Shown piece by piece: positions 1-7,883 of a stretch of 40,685 bases of DNA. The number at the start of each line of letters is the position of its first letter. Positions within the stretch are counted from its first letter, which is position 1. The stretch is from the IMG/VR virus record IMGVR_UViG_3300005289_000011, positions 1 to 40,685 of that record, one strand, 5' to 3'. The notes beneath the pieces are model-generated. The model saw nothing but the letters and a program-made list of their open reading frames with translations. It had not been told where the DNA came from and did no database searches. The position numbers and the translations under genes were made by a program. The DNA comes from a virus.

Positions 1-50
1 CGCCGGATGCTCGTTGCGCAGCTTGGAAAAATAGCGAACCGTTTTTATAA
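1..50. repeat. 50-bp terminal direct repeat, left copy
   Basis: Bases 1-50 are identical to 40636-40685. Because an open reading frame runs in frame through the joined ends, this is best read as assembly overlap of a circular (or circularly permuted) genome and not as a packaged terminal repeat. Confidence 0.95.
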
Positions 51-1033
51 ATGTACACACGATACAGAGCGCCGTCGGAAACCGTTCCGGCCACGAACAG
101 GACGCAGTTCACTTGATACGTTCCGGCGACAAGAGGCGTAAATCTTGAGTTCGCGGCGTCGTAATACCCACCAACGTCCTCGACTTCAGTCGTGAATGTC
201 AGCTTTGTGGGGGTCGTTCCAAGTCCAGTCTGATCAGTCCCGTTTTTGTTGGCACTGAACCGGACCCCGTTGAGAGCGTTCGCAACAAACGCCGTGGTAG
301 CGATCTGTGTTGTGCTAGTGCCTGCGGACGCCGTGGGCGCAGTAGGTGTACCCGTCAAAGGAGGGCTTGCCAAGTTAGCCTTGAGATTAAGCGCGGTCTG
401 CGTGGCTGTACTGACCGGCTTGTTGGCGTCACTGGTGTTGTCAACATTGCCAAGGCCGATATTTGTTCTGGCCTGGATCTGTTCACCACTCGTAAGAGTT
501 TGAGGCGCATAAGAAACCGCAGTTGCCGCTGCTACCGTAGCCCAAGCGACATCATAATCAGTGTTCGAAGATTTCTGCAAAACCTGTGACGTTGTGCCAC
601 CGCCTATCAAAAGACGACTTTGTGCAGTTGCGTCGAGACCTACGGTGTCTCCCGCAACGGAGATGCCAGTCCCAGCCCCGACGTTGAGAGTTACGTCGGC
701 AGAAAGCGCCCCTCCTCCAGTTAGCCCAGAACCGGCAATAACCTGCCTGGACGGCTGGACGGCCGTAGAGGCTAGAATGCCTTGCGCTGCGCTAGCTATA
801 GTTACGCCTACCTCAGACGCGATTGACTGCTTTGTGCGTAGAGCAGTCATTCTGTCATTGTTATTCAAACCCGCTTCTGCGTTTGCTTGCGAGACAACCG
901 GCGCGGCAGCGTCAACAACGTCTTGTGGGTCAGCAGCGTTAACACCGCCAGCGCCTTGATCTACGACTACGAGATCGGTTACGCTAAGCGGAGTAGATGC
1001 AGAAGGAAGTTGATTAGGTCTCAGGATTGCCAT
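1..1033 (-). CDS. Tail fibre with C1q-like head domain (5' part, continues across circular join)
   Basis: Starts at ATG 1033, seven bases after the previous stop, with a GAGGGG ribosome site. It reads to base 1 without a stop and continues in frame at 40635, ending at TAG 40490, giving 392 residues in all. The middle carries phrases typical of phage fibres: an NIGLGNVDNTSDANKP segment, then LTGTPTAPTAS followed by TTQIATTAFV. The last ~110 residues (from about GVRFSANKNG, with GGYYDAANSRFTP and AGTYQVNC) look like a C1q/TNF-type jelly roll, a trimeric fold often used at receptor-binding tips. Role inferred: host-recognition fibre in the late operon. Domain assignment is by eye; the fibre character is near certain. 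Confidence 0.85.
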   Translation of the reverse strand, partial: MAILRPNQLPSASTPLSVTDLVVVDQGAGGVNAADPQDVVDAAAPVVSQANAEAGLNNNDRMTALRTKQSIASEVGVTIASAAQGILASTAVQPSRQVIAGSGLTGGGALSADVTLNVGAGTGISVAGDTVGLDATAQSRLLIGGGTTSQVLQKSSNTDYDVAWATVAAATAVSYAPQTLTSGEQIQARTNIGLGNVDNTSDANKPVSTATQTALNLKANLASPPLTGTPTAPTASAGTSTTQIATTAFVANALNGVRFSANKNGTDQTGLGTTPTKLTFTTEVEDVGGYYDAANSRFTPLVAGTYQVNCVLFVAGTVSDGALYRVYIYKNGSLFFQAAQRASG

Positions 1034-1040
1034 TTGCCCC

Positions 1041-2069
1041 TCAAATCTTTATGCAATAGAGCAGTGAGATGTTTCTAGGTCTCGTTTCGCTACCGCCTGC
1101 TTGTGCAGTTTGCGAACCGTTGGTGTCAGCACCAGCAGCAACACTAAACCAGTCTCCTACGCCCGCGTCTCTGTTTGAGATAACAGAATATCTTTGGATA
1201 TGCGCGTGGGCCTCCAACTGGCCCGCCTGGAACGTGCCAAACACTCTACCGCTATCGATGCCCCTGCCGTCGTCCCACCCACGGACAAACTCCCCACGCA
1301 AATCAGGCAAAACAATAAAATTGCCAGTTGTTGAACGGCTAGTAGATGGGCTACCGGGATTGGTGCACCTGTAACCAAACAAGGCTGTAGCGTTGAGACC
1401 ATCTCCTACGTATATTGCTGCATCCAAATTAGAATATGTAGACCTCAAAACAGCAGAACCATTTGCCTTAAGCCATCCCGTCGGTGCGGTTTGCCTTGCG
1501 AAGGATGCGACCTGACCAGATGGCGTTGCAAGAGATTGCACAGAAGCATAATCTTGAAGCGCAAAAAATGCCGTTCCGTTGCACCAGACAAGTGTTGAAT
1601 ACCCATCCGGAATTACGATTGTAGCCGCTCCGTTAATTGTCTCAGCGCCGCTTGGGTCAATCGTGACATTGCCTCCCGATGCCTGAGCTGTGAAATAAAA
1701 CCCATTGCCCAAGGTTGCGGCAGGATCAAGCGAGCAAGTCACTGTAGCCGTGAATCGCTGCAAGCTATTTTTATCGCCTGCTACAATCGTGTAATTGGCA
1801 ACGCGAATGGCAAATGTTTTGGCCGGTTCAGTTTGACCAAACAAGGCGGCGTCAGTCGGCAGTGTAGGCGCACCCAAATTGCTTACACGAAATCCAGACA
1901 TATCCAGATTAGCTCGCATACCTCCTTGGCCGTCACGGCTAAGGGATTGCGTCATCATCGCATATATATCAAGCATCGCCGGGTTATGCTGCGACGGCAG
2001 AACCGTTTCACCAGTGCTGACAATGGTTCCAGAAGGCGGCGAAGTGTTGCCGTTTATATCTCTAGGCAC
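1041..2069 (-). CDS. Tail fibre / phage tail collar-domain protein
   Basis: A 342-residue late structural protein. The C-terminal half has the tail-collar pattern: GQVASFARQTAPTGWLKANG at about 185-205, PDLRGEFVRGWDDGRG at about 254-270, QAGQLEAHAH, and the terminal RPRNISLLYCIKI. In T4 gp12-like and many other fibres this domain forms the trimeric tip. The N-terminal ~180 residues are unlike known catalytic domains and are probably the attachment and shaft part. It abuts the ejection-protein gene upstream (2070) and the C1q-type fibre downstream, so it is likely one of several adhesins on a short tail. Confidence 0.88.
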   Translation of the reverse strand: MPRDINGNTSPPSGTIVSTGETVLPSQHNPAMLDIYAMMTQSLSRDGQGGMRANLDMSGFRVSNLGAPTLPTDAALFGQTEPAKTFAIRVANYTIVAGDKNSLQRFTATVTCSLDPAATLGNGFYFTAQASGGNVTIDPSGAETINGAATIVIPDGYSTLVWCNGTAFFALQDYASVQSLATPSGQVASFARQTAPTGWLKANGSAVLRSTYSNLDAAIYVGDGLNATALFGYRCTNPGSPSTSRSTTGNFIVLPDLRGEFVRGWDDGRGIDSGRVFGTFQAGQLEAHAHIQRYSVISNRDAGVGDWFSVAAGADTNGSQTAQAGGSETRPRNISLLYCIKI

Positions 2070-4181
2070 TTACTGCCCTCCTTGGGTAGCTGCTACCGTT
2101 GGGTATACCACATTTCTACCCATGCCCAATATCCTAGCAATCTCCATTGCGCGAACGTCATTAGCGGCGATGCGACCGCCGAAGTTCTGCACCGCTTCGA
2201 ATGCCGGAATGGCCACGCCAGAGGGGCGGGTCAGGAAGTCCGCAATATCAGAATAAACCATATCCTGCTGCCCGCGAATAGCTTCCGGGGTGCGACCCGT
2301 AAGGGCCTGGATAAGACGCTTGGAAGCGTTAAGCGGCTCACCTTCTTGGAGCGTGTTGAGGACGCCACCGCTTGTCTGGCTTTCCACCATCTCGCGTGTT
2401 GCCTCACGGGCTGCTGTCTTTGAGTTCTGAGCAACGGAAGCCTTAAGTCCGAACGACTGAGACACGCGGTCGAGTTCATCAAAGAGCTTCTTCGCCTCTG
2501 CTTCACCAAGAAGCGTTGTCAGCTTATCGCGGTTTGCACGGCTCGACAGGCTCTTGATGGCCGAAGCCGCTTCGCGAGCGTCCATATTCGGATCTGTGAA
2601 GGCGGTTTTTACACGCGCCATCTGGTCATCAATGAATGAACGAACGCCTTGCCTAGCTGCAGTCTTTTCAGCGTCTGACATGCGATCAAGCATTATTGCA
2701 GCCTGGTCGCGAGTTACACGATCAGACAGTAGCGATCCGCCAACCTCTGTGGCGGCCACACGCTGCAATGGATCTGCGGCAGTCTTCAAAGCTTGGCCAT
2801 ATTCGGGAACGGCGGATGAAACAGCATCGCGGAGATCGCGGGCCATGCGAGACGCAAAGGAAGCCTCTGCGCTCATCTTTCCGCCGATATCGGTTCCATC
2901 TCTTGCAATCTCATCCAAGGCCTTTTTTATGGCGTCGGCCTGTGCAACGTTGGGCATTTCACGGAATGCAACGGAACCATCGTCGGCAATGTCAGCCATG
3001 ATCTGAAGGTTTGGCGTCCCATCGTATGCCAAACGCTCATTTGCCCGCTGGATAGCCTGAGACTTGAAACGGTTGGGAATGCGGTTAATAACATCCTCAA
3101 CCGCTGCGCCTTCTGGCGTGGCATAGTTGATTGGTGCCGCTTCCGCTGCCTGATACGCTGCGTTGACACCGGGGCGGGAAGCCTGACGAATCGCGTTTTG
3201 TGATGCCAAGATACCTTCCGGTGTTCCTAGCGTTTGGTCAAGCATTCCAGTCATTGCAGCCGCATCACGCCCTAGGCGTTCATCAATACGCTGTCTTGCA
3301 AGAACGGAGCCGGGGCCGGGCCGCTGGATGGCATAATCAAGTACCTGTTGCGCGTTCGGTCCAGCGTCCGCAAGCATAGCCTCATTACCGGCAAGCGCCA
3401 TGTTTGCTCGACCTGTCGGCCCTAGTGTCTGATCCGCATTTGTTACATTCGCCAGGAGCCGCGCCACCTCTGGACGGACGCCCGCCTGTTTTGCCACGTC
3501 TGATTTTGCAAGCGCATCCTTAACATTCCTGTATCCAGCGGAGATGCCGGAAGCCACAACGGGAACGGCTGCACCTAATGCACCACCCGCGATGCCGCTC
3601 ATGACGCCGCCCGCTAGTCTGTCATCAAAGCCCTCACCAGATCCTGCGCCATACACGCCACCCATCGCCGCACCTTCAGCGCCGCCCACAAGAGCGCGAG
3701 ACAGCAATGAAGCGCCTGGAGACATATTTGCAGATGGCAGGGCAGACATAACTCCACGGGTTGCTATGCCGGGAGCCTTCATGGCCCCGCCAACCATGCC
3801 GAGCCCGCCCGCGACCTGACCAGTGCCAAACGCAATAGGGTTAGACTTCTGCTGCGCCTCCATAAGCGCCCGCTCTTGCTCAACAGATGACCCGGGAGTG
3901 ATCGCTCCAAAAAGCTCGTCACCCCATCCAAAAGTTACCGTGTCACGAATACCAGATGCGCCCGCGCCGATAGATTGGGCGATTGGTCCAAGTGGGTTAT
4001 ATTGACCAGAATAAATGCCAGACGAATAGAAATCATCAAGCTTCCGGCCTTGATCCGCAACGCCTGATTCCGTTACGGTTGGCGGCTGAAACTTTGTGAA
4101 CGCCTGAATAGCGGAAGACTGATCGGGAGCGTCAACTTCATAAATTTTGCCGTCTGCACCCTCAATTTCAAAGATGGGCAT
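2070..4181 (-). CDS. Internal virion / DNA ejection protein (703 aa)
   Basis: Begins with a small domain MPIFEIEGADGKIYEVDAP followed by a SAIQAF helix, a module seen at the N-terminus of ejection-type proteins in alphaproteobacterial phages. Residues ~60-215 are Gly/Ala-rich and amphipathic (GGAEGAAMGG, SGIAGGALGAAVPVVASG), suited to membrane insertion; the rest is a long, charged, mostly helical region. Its ATG overlaps the stop of the lysozyme-type ejection gene (4181), so the two are translationally coupled. Inferred role: released into the cell envelope with the DNA to help form an ejection channel. The family is not named with certainty. Confidence 0.7.
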   Translation of the reverse strand: MPIFEIEGADGKIYEVDAPDQSSAIQAFTKFQPPTVTESGVADQGRKLDDFYSSGIYSGQYNPLGPIAQSIGAGASGIRDTVTFGWGDELFGAITPGSSVEQERALMEAQQKSNPIAFGTGQVAGGLGMVGGAMKAPGIATRGVMSALPSANMSPGASLLSRALVGGAEGAAMGGVYGAGSGEGFDDRLAGGVMSGIAGGALGAAVPVVASGISAGYRNVKDALAKSDVAKQAGVRPEVARLLANVTNADQTLGPTGRANMALAGNEAMLADAGPNAQQVLDYAIQRPGPGSVLARQRIDERLGRDAAAMTGMLDQTLGTPEGILASQNAIRQASRPGVNAAYQAAEAAPINYATPEGAAVEDVINRIPNRFKSQAIQRANERLAYDGTPNLQIMADIADDGSVAFREMPNVAQADAIKKALDEIARDGTDIGGKMSAEASFASRMARDLRDAVSSAVPEYGQALKTAADPLQRVAATEVGGSLLSDRVTRDQAAIMLDRMSDAEKTAARQGVRSFIDDQMARVKTAFTDPNMDAREAASAIKSLSSRANRDKLTTLLGEAEAKKLFDELDRVSQSFGLKASVAQNSKTAAREATREMVESQTSGGVLNTLQEGEPLNASKRLIQALTGRTPEAIRGQQDMVYSDIADFLTRPSGVAIPAFEAVQNFGGRIAANDVRAMEIARILGMGRNVVYPTVAATQGGQ

Positions 4182-6193
4182 TAGTTGCCCCCTTTCGTGC
4201 GGATCTTGACGCCATCAACGACAGTCCATCCATCTTGCGCGGGAGCGGGCGCGTCCGAACCGCCGCCAAACTGCGAATTGAAGAGTTCTCGTCCTGCGTC
4301 GGGGCCGTGGATGATTTCAAGCATGGTGCGCGTGTAATCCTTAAGATCCCTCTCAAAGTTAGGGCTGTTAGGATCAAGAGCGCCAGACTTTGCAGCAAGC
4401 ATTGCGCTTTCCGAATCCGAAACGGCACCAAGCGCGCCGCCTGTCGGAGACGACTGGCGCATTGCCTGAAGGTTCTCGACCTTGGCATTTGCCTTGAGAA
4501 CGTCAACCTGCCTGCGGACTTCCGCCGCATTACTTTCTGGCAGATACGACATTGCAGCGCCAAGGACACCACTTGCGGGAAGCCCTTCAGCCTTCATGGC
4601 TTCCATGGCACGGGTTGCCGCATTCGTCACAACGCTGCTCGCAACTTCTCGCTGTCCACCTGCCCTATCGTTTGCGGCGGCGGTCCTTGCTGCGTCCATA
4701 TCGGCAGGACCGCCAGGGATAGCAACAAGGCGTGAAGAATTTCCATCGCGTACAAGTTCCATGCCCGGGGGAATGGAGCCAATGTTAGACGGGGCCGATG
4801 CGGAAGCCTTCTGCAATGACCATTCATTGTAAGGCAATGGTGTTTGCCCTGCTGACGCCGCCTGATTGGCATAGAAATTATATTCTTGGACGCTTGTGGG
4901 CATCTGCTCAGGGCCAGTGAAGATCGGCTTTCCAGTCCGATTGTCAACAACAGTAGTCCCAACAGTAGACGTCGAAGGAGCCGCAAACACGTTGCCCGTC
5001 GCACCCTTCCATAGCTCGTCATCAACAGCATAGGCGGGGTCGATGCCCGTCTGCTGCGCGACCTGCTGCCTACGCTGAATCTCAGCCGCCCGCTGTTGTT
5101 CCGCAAGCGCCCGCTCTTGCGCCGCCTGCGCCTGTGCCTGCTGCTGCGTAAGGAGTGTTTGGGCCAACTGGACATTACGCGGATCTGCGTAAGGATCGCT
5201 CAACACGCGGGCTACGGCAGGGTTAATTCCGCCTGCTTGGGGCGCTGCGTCGGTCATGGTCTGCGGGCCAGCCTGAGGCATGAGGGCTTGCGCTACCTCA
5301 ACGCGGGGTGCGTTAGGCGTTGATACCATGGGATCTGTGTAACCGCCGCCCCCCGATGAAGGGAGAGACGCATACTTAGCCATCCGGCTATCGCGGTATT
5401 CTGGGGATGGACGAAGAAAGTTCTTCACAATCGCTTGTGCTGCTGTCGAAGTGTCAGGCGCGGAAAGGATGGATTCAAACGCCTTACGCTCAGGCCCTTG
5501 ACCTTCCATCATGAGGAAGTCCAACTGCGCATCAATGTTATCAGGCGTGACGCCACGTTCCTGTGCGAACTGCTCGTAAGCAACGCGGCGGGGCCCTGTA
5601 AGCTGGTAAAGGCCATAGCCTCCACGCGAGCCGGGAACGATAGGGTTCTGCTCATTAATACCTGGATTTAGGCCGCTTTCATCTTTGAAGTTGACTACGA
5701 AGGCGTCGGCCACATGCTCAGGCAAACCACGCTGGACAAGGCCCTGACGAATGTAGGCTTCCCCGCCTTCGCCGCTTGCTTGCAGGCCGGGAATGGGGGG
5801 CTGGTTAGCCGCCATGGGGGTTGAAAACATGTTTGTGGCGGGAGGCACTGATGCCGGGCCACTCATGCCCATAGGACTGGGAGCAGCCACAGGCGCACTC
5901 ATCCCGCCGCCCAAAACATCAAGCAGCGCCGCAGTATCAGCCGAAGACGCCTTTGCGTTCGCAGCCGCGCCCCGTTCCGCCTGCTTTTCTTTCCAGCCGG
6001 AAGCAAAACCCATCGCGCCCTTGGCAAGCACAGAAGTCCAGCCGCCCGCATTGGGGGAGGTGTCCGTTGCCTGCGCTAGCAATGACTGCGCCACTTCCTG
6101 CCGACGGGCAATCTGCTCAGGGGTCAGGCGCTCGCCATTCGGGCCGGTAAAGATTGCCGGGATGATTTCGGCTAGGTTCCTCGCTACCATCAA
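4181..6193 (-). CDS. Virion-associated phage tail lysozyme / ejection protein (670 aa)
   Basis: Residues ~145-280 resemble the phage tail lysozyme family: AYIRQGLVQRGLPEHVADAF, then NFKDESGLNPGINE with a candidate catalytic Glu, then RGGYGLYQLTGPRR, and a helical tail around EYRDSRMAKYASL. Such domains cut peptidoglycan locally during DNA entry. The N-terminus (FTGPNGERLTPEQIARRQEV) and the Gln/Ala-rich middle (ALAEQQRAAEIQRRQQ) are helical. It lies between the S74-domain protein and the large ejection protein with 4-base overlaps on both sides, the usual arrangement of an ejectosome gene set. The lysozyme assignment rests on motif spacing read by eye. Confidence 0.8.
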   Translation of the reverse strand: MMVARNLAEIIPAIFTGPNGERLTPEQIARRQEVAQSLLAQATDTSPNAGGWTSVLAKGAMGFASGWKEKQAERGAAANAKASSADTAALLDVLGGGMSAPVAAPSPMGMSGPASVPPATNMFSTPMAANQPPIPGLQASGEGGEAYIRQGLVQRGLPEHVADAFVVNFKDESGLNPGINEQNPIVPGSRGGYGLYQLTGPRRVAYEQFAQERGVTPDNIDAQLDFLMMEGQGPERKAFESILSAPDTSTAAQAIVKNFLRPSPEYRDSRMAKYASLPSSGGGGYTDPMVSTPNAPRVEVAQALMPQAGPQTMTDAAPQAGGINPAVARVLSDPYADPRNVQLAQTLLTQQQAQAQAAQERALAEQQRAAEIQRRQQVAQQTGIDPAYAVDDELWKGATGNVFAAPSTSTVGTTVVDNRTGKPIFTGPEQMPTSVQEYNFYANQAASAGQTPLPYNEWSLQKASASAPSNIGSIPPGMELVRDGNSSRLVAIPGGPADMDAARTAAANDRAGGQREVASSVVTNAATRAMEAMKAEGLPASGVLGAAMSYLPESNAAEVRRQVDVLKANAKVENLQAMRQSSPTGGALGAVSDSESAMLAAKSGALDPNSPNFERDLKDYTRTMLEIIHGPDAGRELFNSQFGGGSDAPAPAQDGWTVVDGVKIRTKGGN

Positions 6194-7158
6194 TGAACCT
6201 TCCCATAATCAACCATCATAAAGCCGGAAGCAGGATCGATAGAGACAGCCTCACGCGGGCTTTCCTGAGCCATAACGCCCATCTGGATAGGCCCGCCCCA
6301 TACATAACGATAGGTGTAAATCGGCTGCCCGCCTTCTGTCTTGCCTACTCTGACAATATCAGTCTTAAGCCGCTCATCCGAGAACAGCGACAAGCCAGCC
6401 CCAAACAAGCCGCCAAGCGCACCCATCTTGGCGTTATACGCCTGCATGTCCGCATTGTACTTGTTCTGAACAAGTCCGGAATAATCGACGCCTGCGACCT
6501 GAGACTGTGGCGTTTGTGCAAAAGTAGCGCCCGGGGCCTGAATCTGCGTACCAGAGGCAAGTGCAAGCGGTTCGTTGAACTGCTGATTACGAGCGGTAAG
6601 GGCCTCATTGAAGCCCTGAGAGCGGCCCTGCAATGCAAGCTGGTTAAGCTGATCCGTGTTGGCGTTCGTAAGGCGCGACATCTCAGAATCCCAAGCAGCC
6701 GTGCCGCGCCGGATACCAGAGTTCACAAGCTGGTTTTCAAGCTGCTTGCGATTCTGCTCTTGCTGCGGAAGGATGCGCTGTGAGCCAAGGTCAAATGCCC
6801 AATTCTCCGCATCTTTGTTGGTGTACTGGAACGGATCATTCAGCAAATCACCAAGCTTGTCCGTCTGCGTATTCGCGATGGTAGCAAGGTTTAGGTCCGC
6901 CGCCTGCTGCTGGTCAAAGATAGCCTGTTGACCTGCCGACAGCGTAGTATTCGCCGTATACATTGGGACCTTAACGGGCTTGCCATTAGGATCAATGATG
7001 GTCTGCGTTCCGGTCTGCTGATAGGCAAGAGAACCCCACGGGGTATTTTGCCCCGTCATATTCATGGCCTGCTGCTGCTGCGCCGTGAATGAATTCCACT
7101 GGCCCTGTGCTGCGGCTGTCTGTGCGGGATCTGGTGCCTTGGGTTGTTTCTTACCCAT
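6190..7158 (-). CDS. Virion protein with C-terminal S74 (intramolecular chaperone)-like domain
   Basis: The start chosen is ATG 7158 (MGKKQPKAPDPAQT), after GGAAGGA. An upstream GTG-type start at 7185 would only add residues shared with the preceding gene. The N-terminal ~250 residues are Gln/Asn-rich and helical. The last ~60 residues match the S74 signature: SDERLKTDIVRVGK, IYTYRYVWGG, GVMAQESPREAV, and MVDYGKV at the end. In endosialidases this domain chaperones trimer folding and then cleaves itself; in head or ejection proteins of podoviruses it is common in a short form. It overlaps the acetyltransferase-like gene by 8 bases and the lysozyme gene by 4. Confidence 0.78.
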   Translation of the reverse strand: MGKKQPKAPDPAQTAAAQGQWNSFTAQQQQAMNMTGQNTPWGSLAYQQTGTQTIIDPNGKPVKVPMYTANTTLSAGQQAIFDQQQAADLNLATIANTQTDKLGDLLNDPFQYTNKDAENWAFDLGSQRILPQQEQNRKQLENQLVNSGIRRGTAAWDSEMSRLTNANTDQLNQLALQGRSQGFNEALTARNQQFNEPLALASGTQIQAPGATFAQTPQSQVAGVDYSGLVQNKYNADMQAYNAKMGALGGLFGAGLSLFSDERLKTDIVRVGKTEGGQPIYTYRYVWGGPIQMGVMAQESPREAVSIDPASGFMMVDYGKVH

Positions 7159-7603
7159 TGTATGGGGATTCCTTCCACTGGTCATCAGTCAGGGAGAATA
7201 TGAATTCGCCCTCATCCCGACCGCGCAAGCGTGGAATATAGACCTTAGAGAACCCGAATTTTCTGGCGATTTGGCACATTCCCGTGTTGCGCTCCGAAAC
7301 TCTCAATACGACCAATTGACAGCCCAGACACGCGAATGGCAGGTGAAACATAGCACGGATGACAGGACGTGTCAGCCATCTTTTGTTAAGGCTAAAAGAG
7401 GACAATTGAATAACGCCTTCATCGGGTTGCCATTCGTGATAGAGCGTACCAGCGATAAGGCTAGGGCCATCCAAAACCGCCATGCTGCAATAGTCTCGGA
7501 TGGCCTTAGGATCTCCCCAAATGCCCATGGAGACAAACCGCCCAACGACGGCGTTTTCCACCGGGGATGATTCAGGGCCGTGGTATGCGGTGGTTATTGA
7601 CAT
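7151..7603 (-). CDS. GNAT-like acetyltransferase, virion-region
   Basis: Start ATG 7603 gives 150 residues. A longer version from TTG 7651 is possible but adds a segment overlapping a rightward promoter. Late features fit the GNAT fold: a strand AGTLYHEWQPDEGVIQLSSF, a helix starting RPVIRAMFHLPFA, a strand CQLVVLRV, then NTGMCQIARKFGFSKVYIPR, the usual last helix and strand, and a tail ending DDQWKESPYNG. Similar small proteins sit beside tail genes in many podoviruses, and their substrate is unknown. No ribosome site is obvious at 7603, so the start is uncertain. Confidence 0.68.
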   Translation of the reverse strand: MSITTAYHGPESSPVENAVVGRFVSMGIWGDPKAIRDYCSMAVLDGPSLIAGTLYHEWQPDEGVIQLSSFSLNKRWLTRPVIRAMFHLPFACLGCQLVVLRVSERNTGMCQIARKFGFSKVYIPRLRGRDEGEFIFSLTDDQWKESPYNG

Positions 7604-7625
7604 GGTGGTTATCTTGTGGGATAAT
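7597..7625 (+). promoter_or_regulatory. Rightward promoter TTGACA-N17-GATAAT for an antisense moron
   Basis: TTGACA at 7597-7602, a 17-base spacer, and GATAAT at 7620-7625: five of six -10 and six of six -35 consensus bases. The spacer shares TG at its start, TTA at positions 7-9, TG at 13-14 and G at 16 with four other promoters in this genome. It points against the late operon, toward the small gene at 7653, and overlaps the start of the acetyltransferase-like gene. Confidence 0.82.
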
Positions 7626-7652
7626 CCTTGAGGATTAAAGAGAGGGTTCAAG

Positions 7653-7883
7653 ATGAAAGTTTACTCATATAGAGAAATTGTAGCTTCTATAATTTTCACA
7701 CGCGGCGAAAAAAACATAGAGGTTAGGGAGCCAATCCCTGGATTGAGGCACAACCAGCAAACGGTTTATGTAAGACACAGATTTCCAGTAAAGGGAGGAA
7801 TCGACAGCGCTGAACACATCGCTAGGATTATAGAATCATCAAACCCTTTATTTAATAAATTCAAAGGAGAAAGTTTCAGTTAG
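7653..7883 (+). CDS. Antisense moron, unknown 76-aa protein
   Basis: One of only two rightward genes in the leftward late operon. It has its own consensus promoter 28 bases upstream and a GAGAGG ribosome site ahead of ATG 7653. The product (MKVYSYREIVASIIFTRG...) is soluble, basic and of unknown family. The DNA is clearly more A+T-rich than the flanking structural genes, a sign of separate origin. Its stop overlaps the stop of the stabilisation-protein gene in a tail-to-tail arrangement. With its own promoter and insertion between structural genes it fits the definition of a moron; its function is not predictable. Confidence 0.75.
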   Translation: MKVYSYREIVASIIFTRGEKNIEVREPIPGLRHNQQTVYVRHRFPVKGGIDSAEHIARIIESSNPLFNKFKGESFS

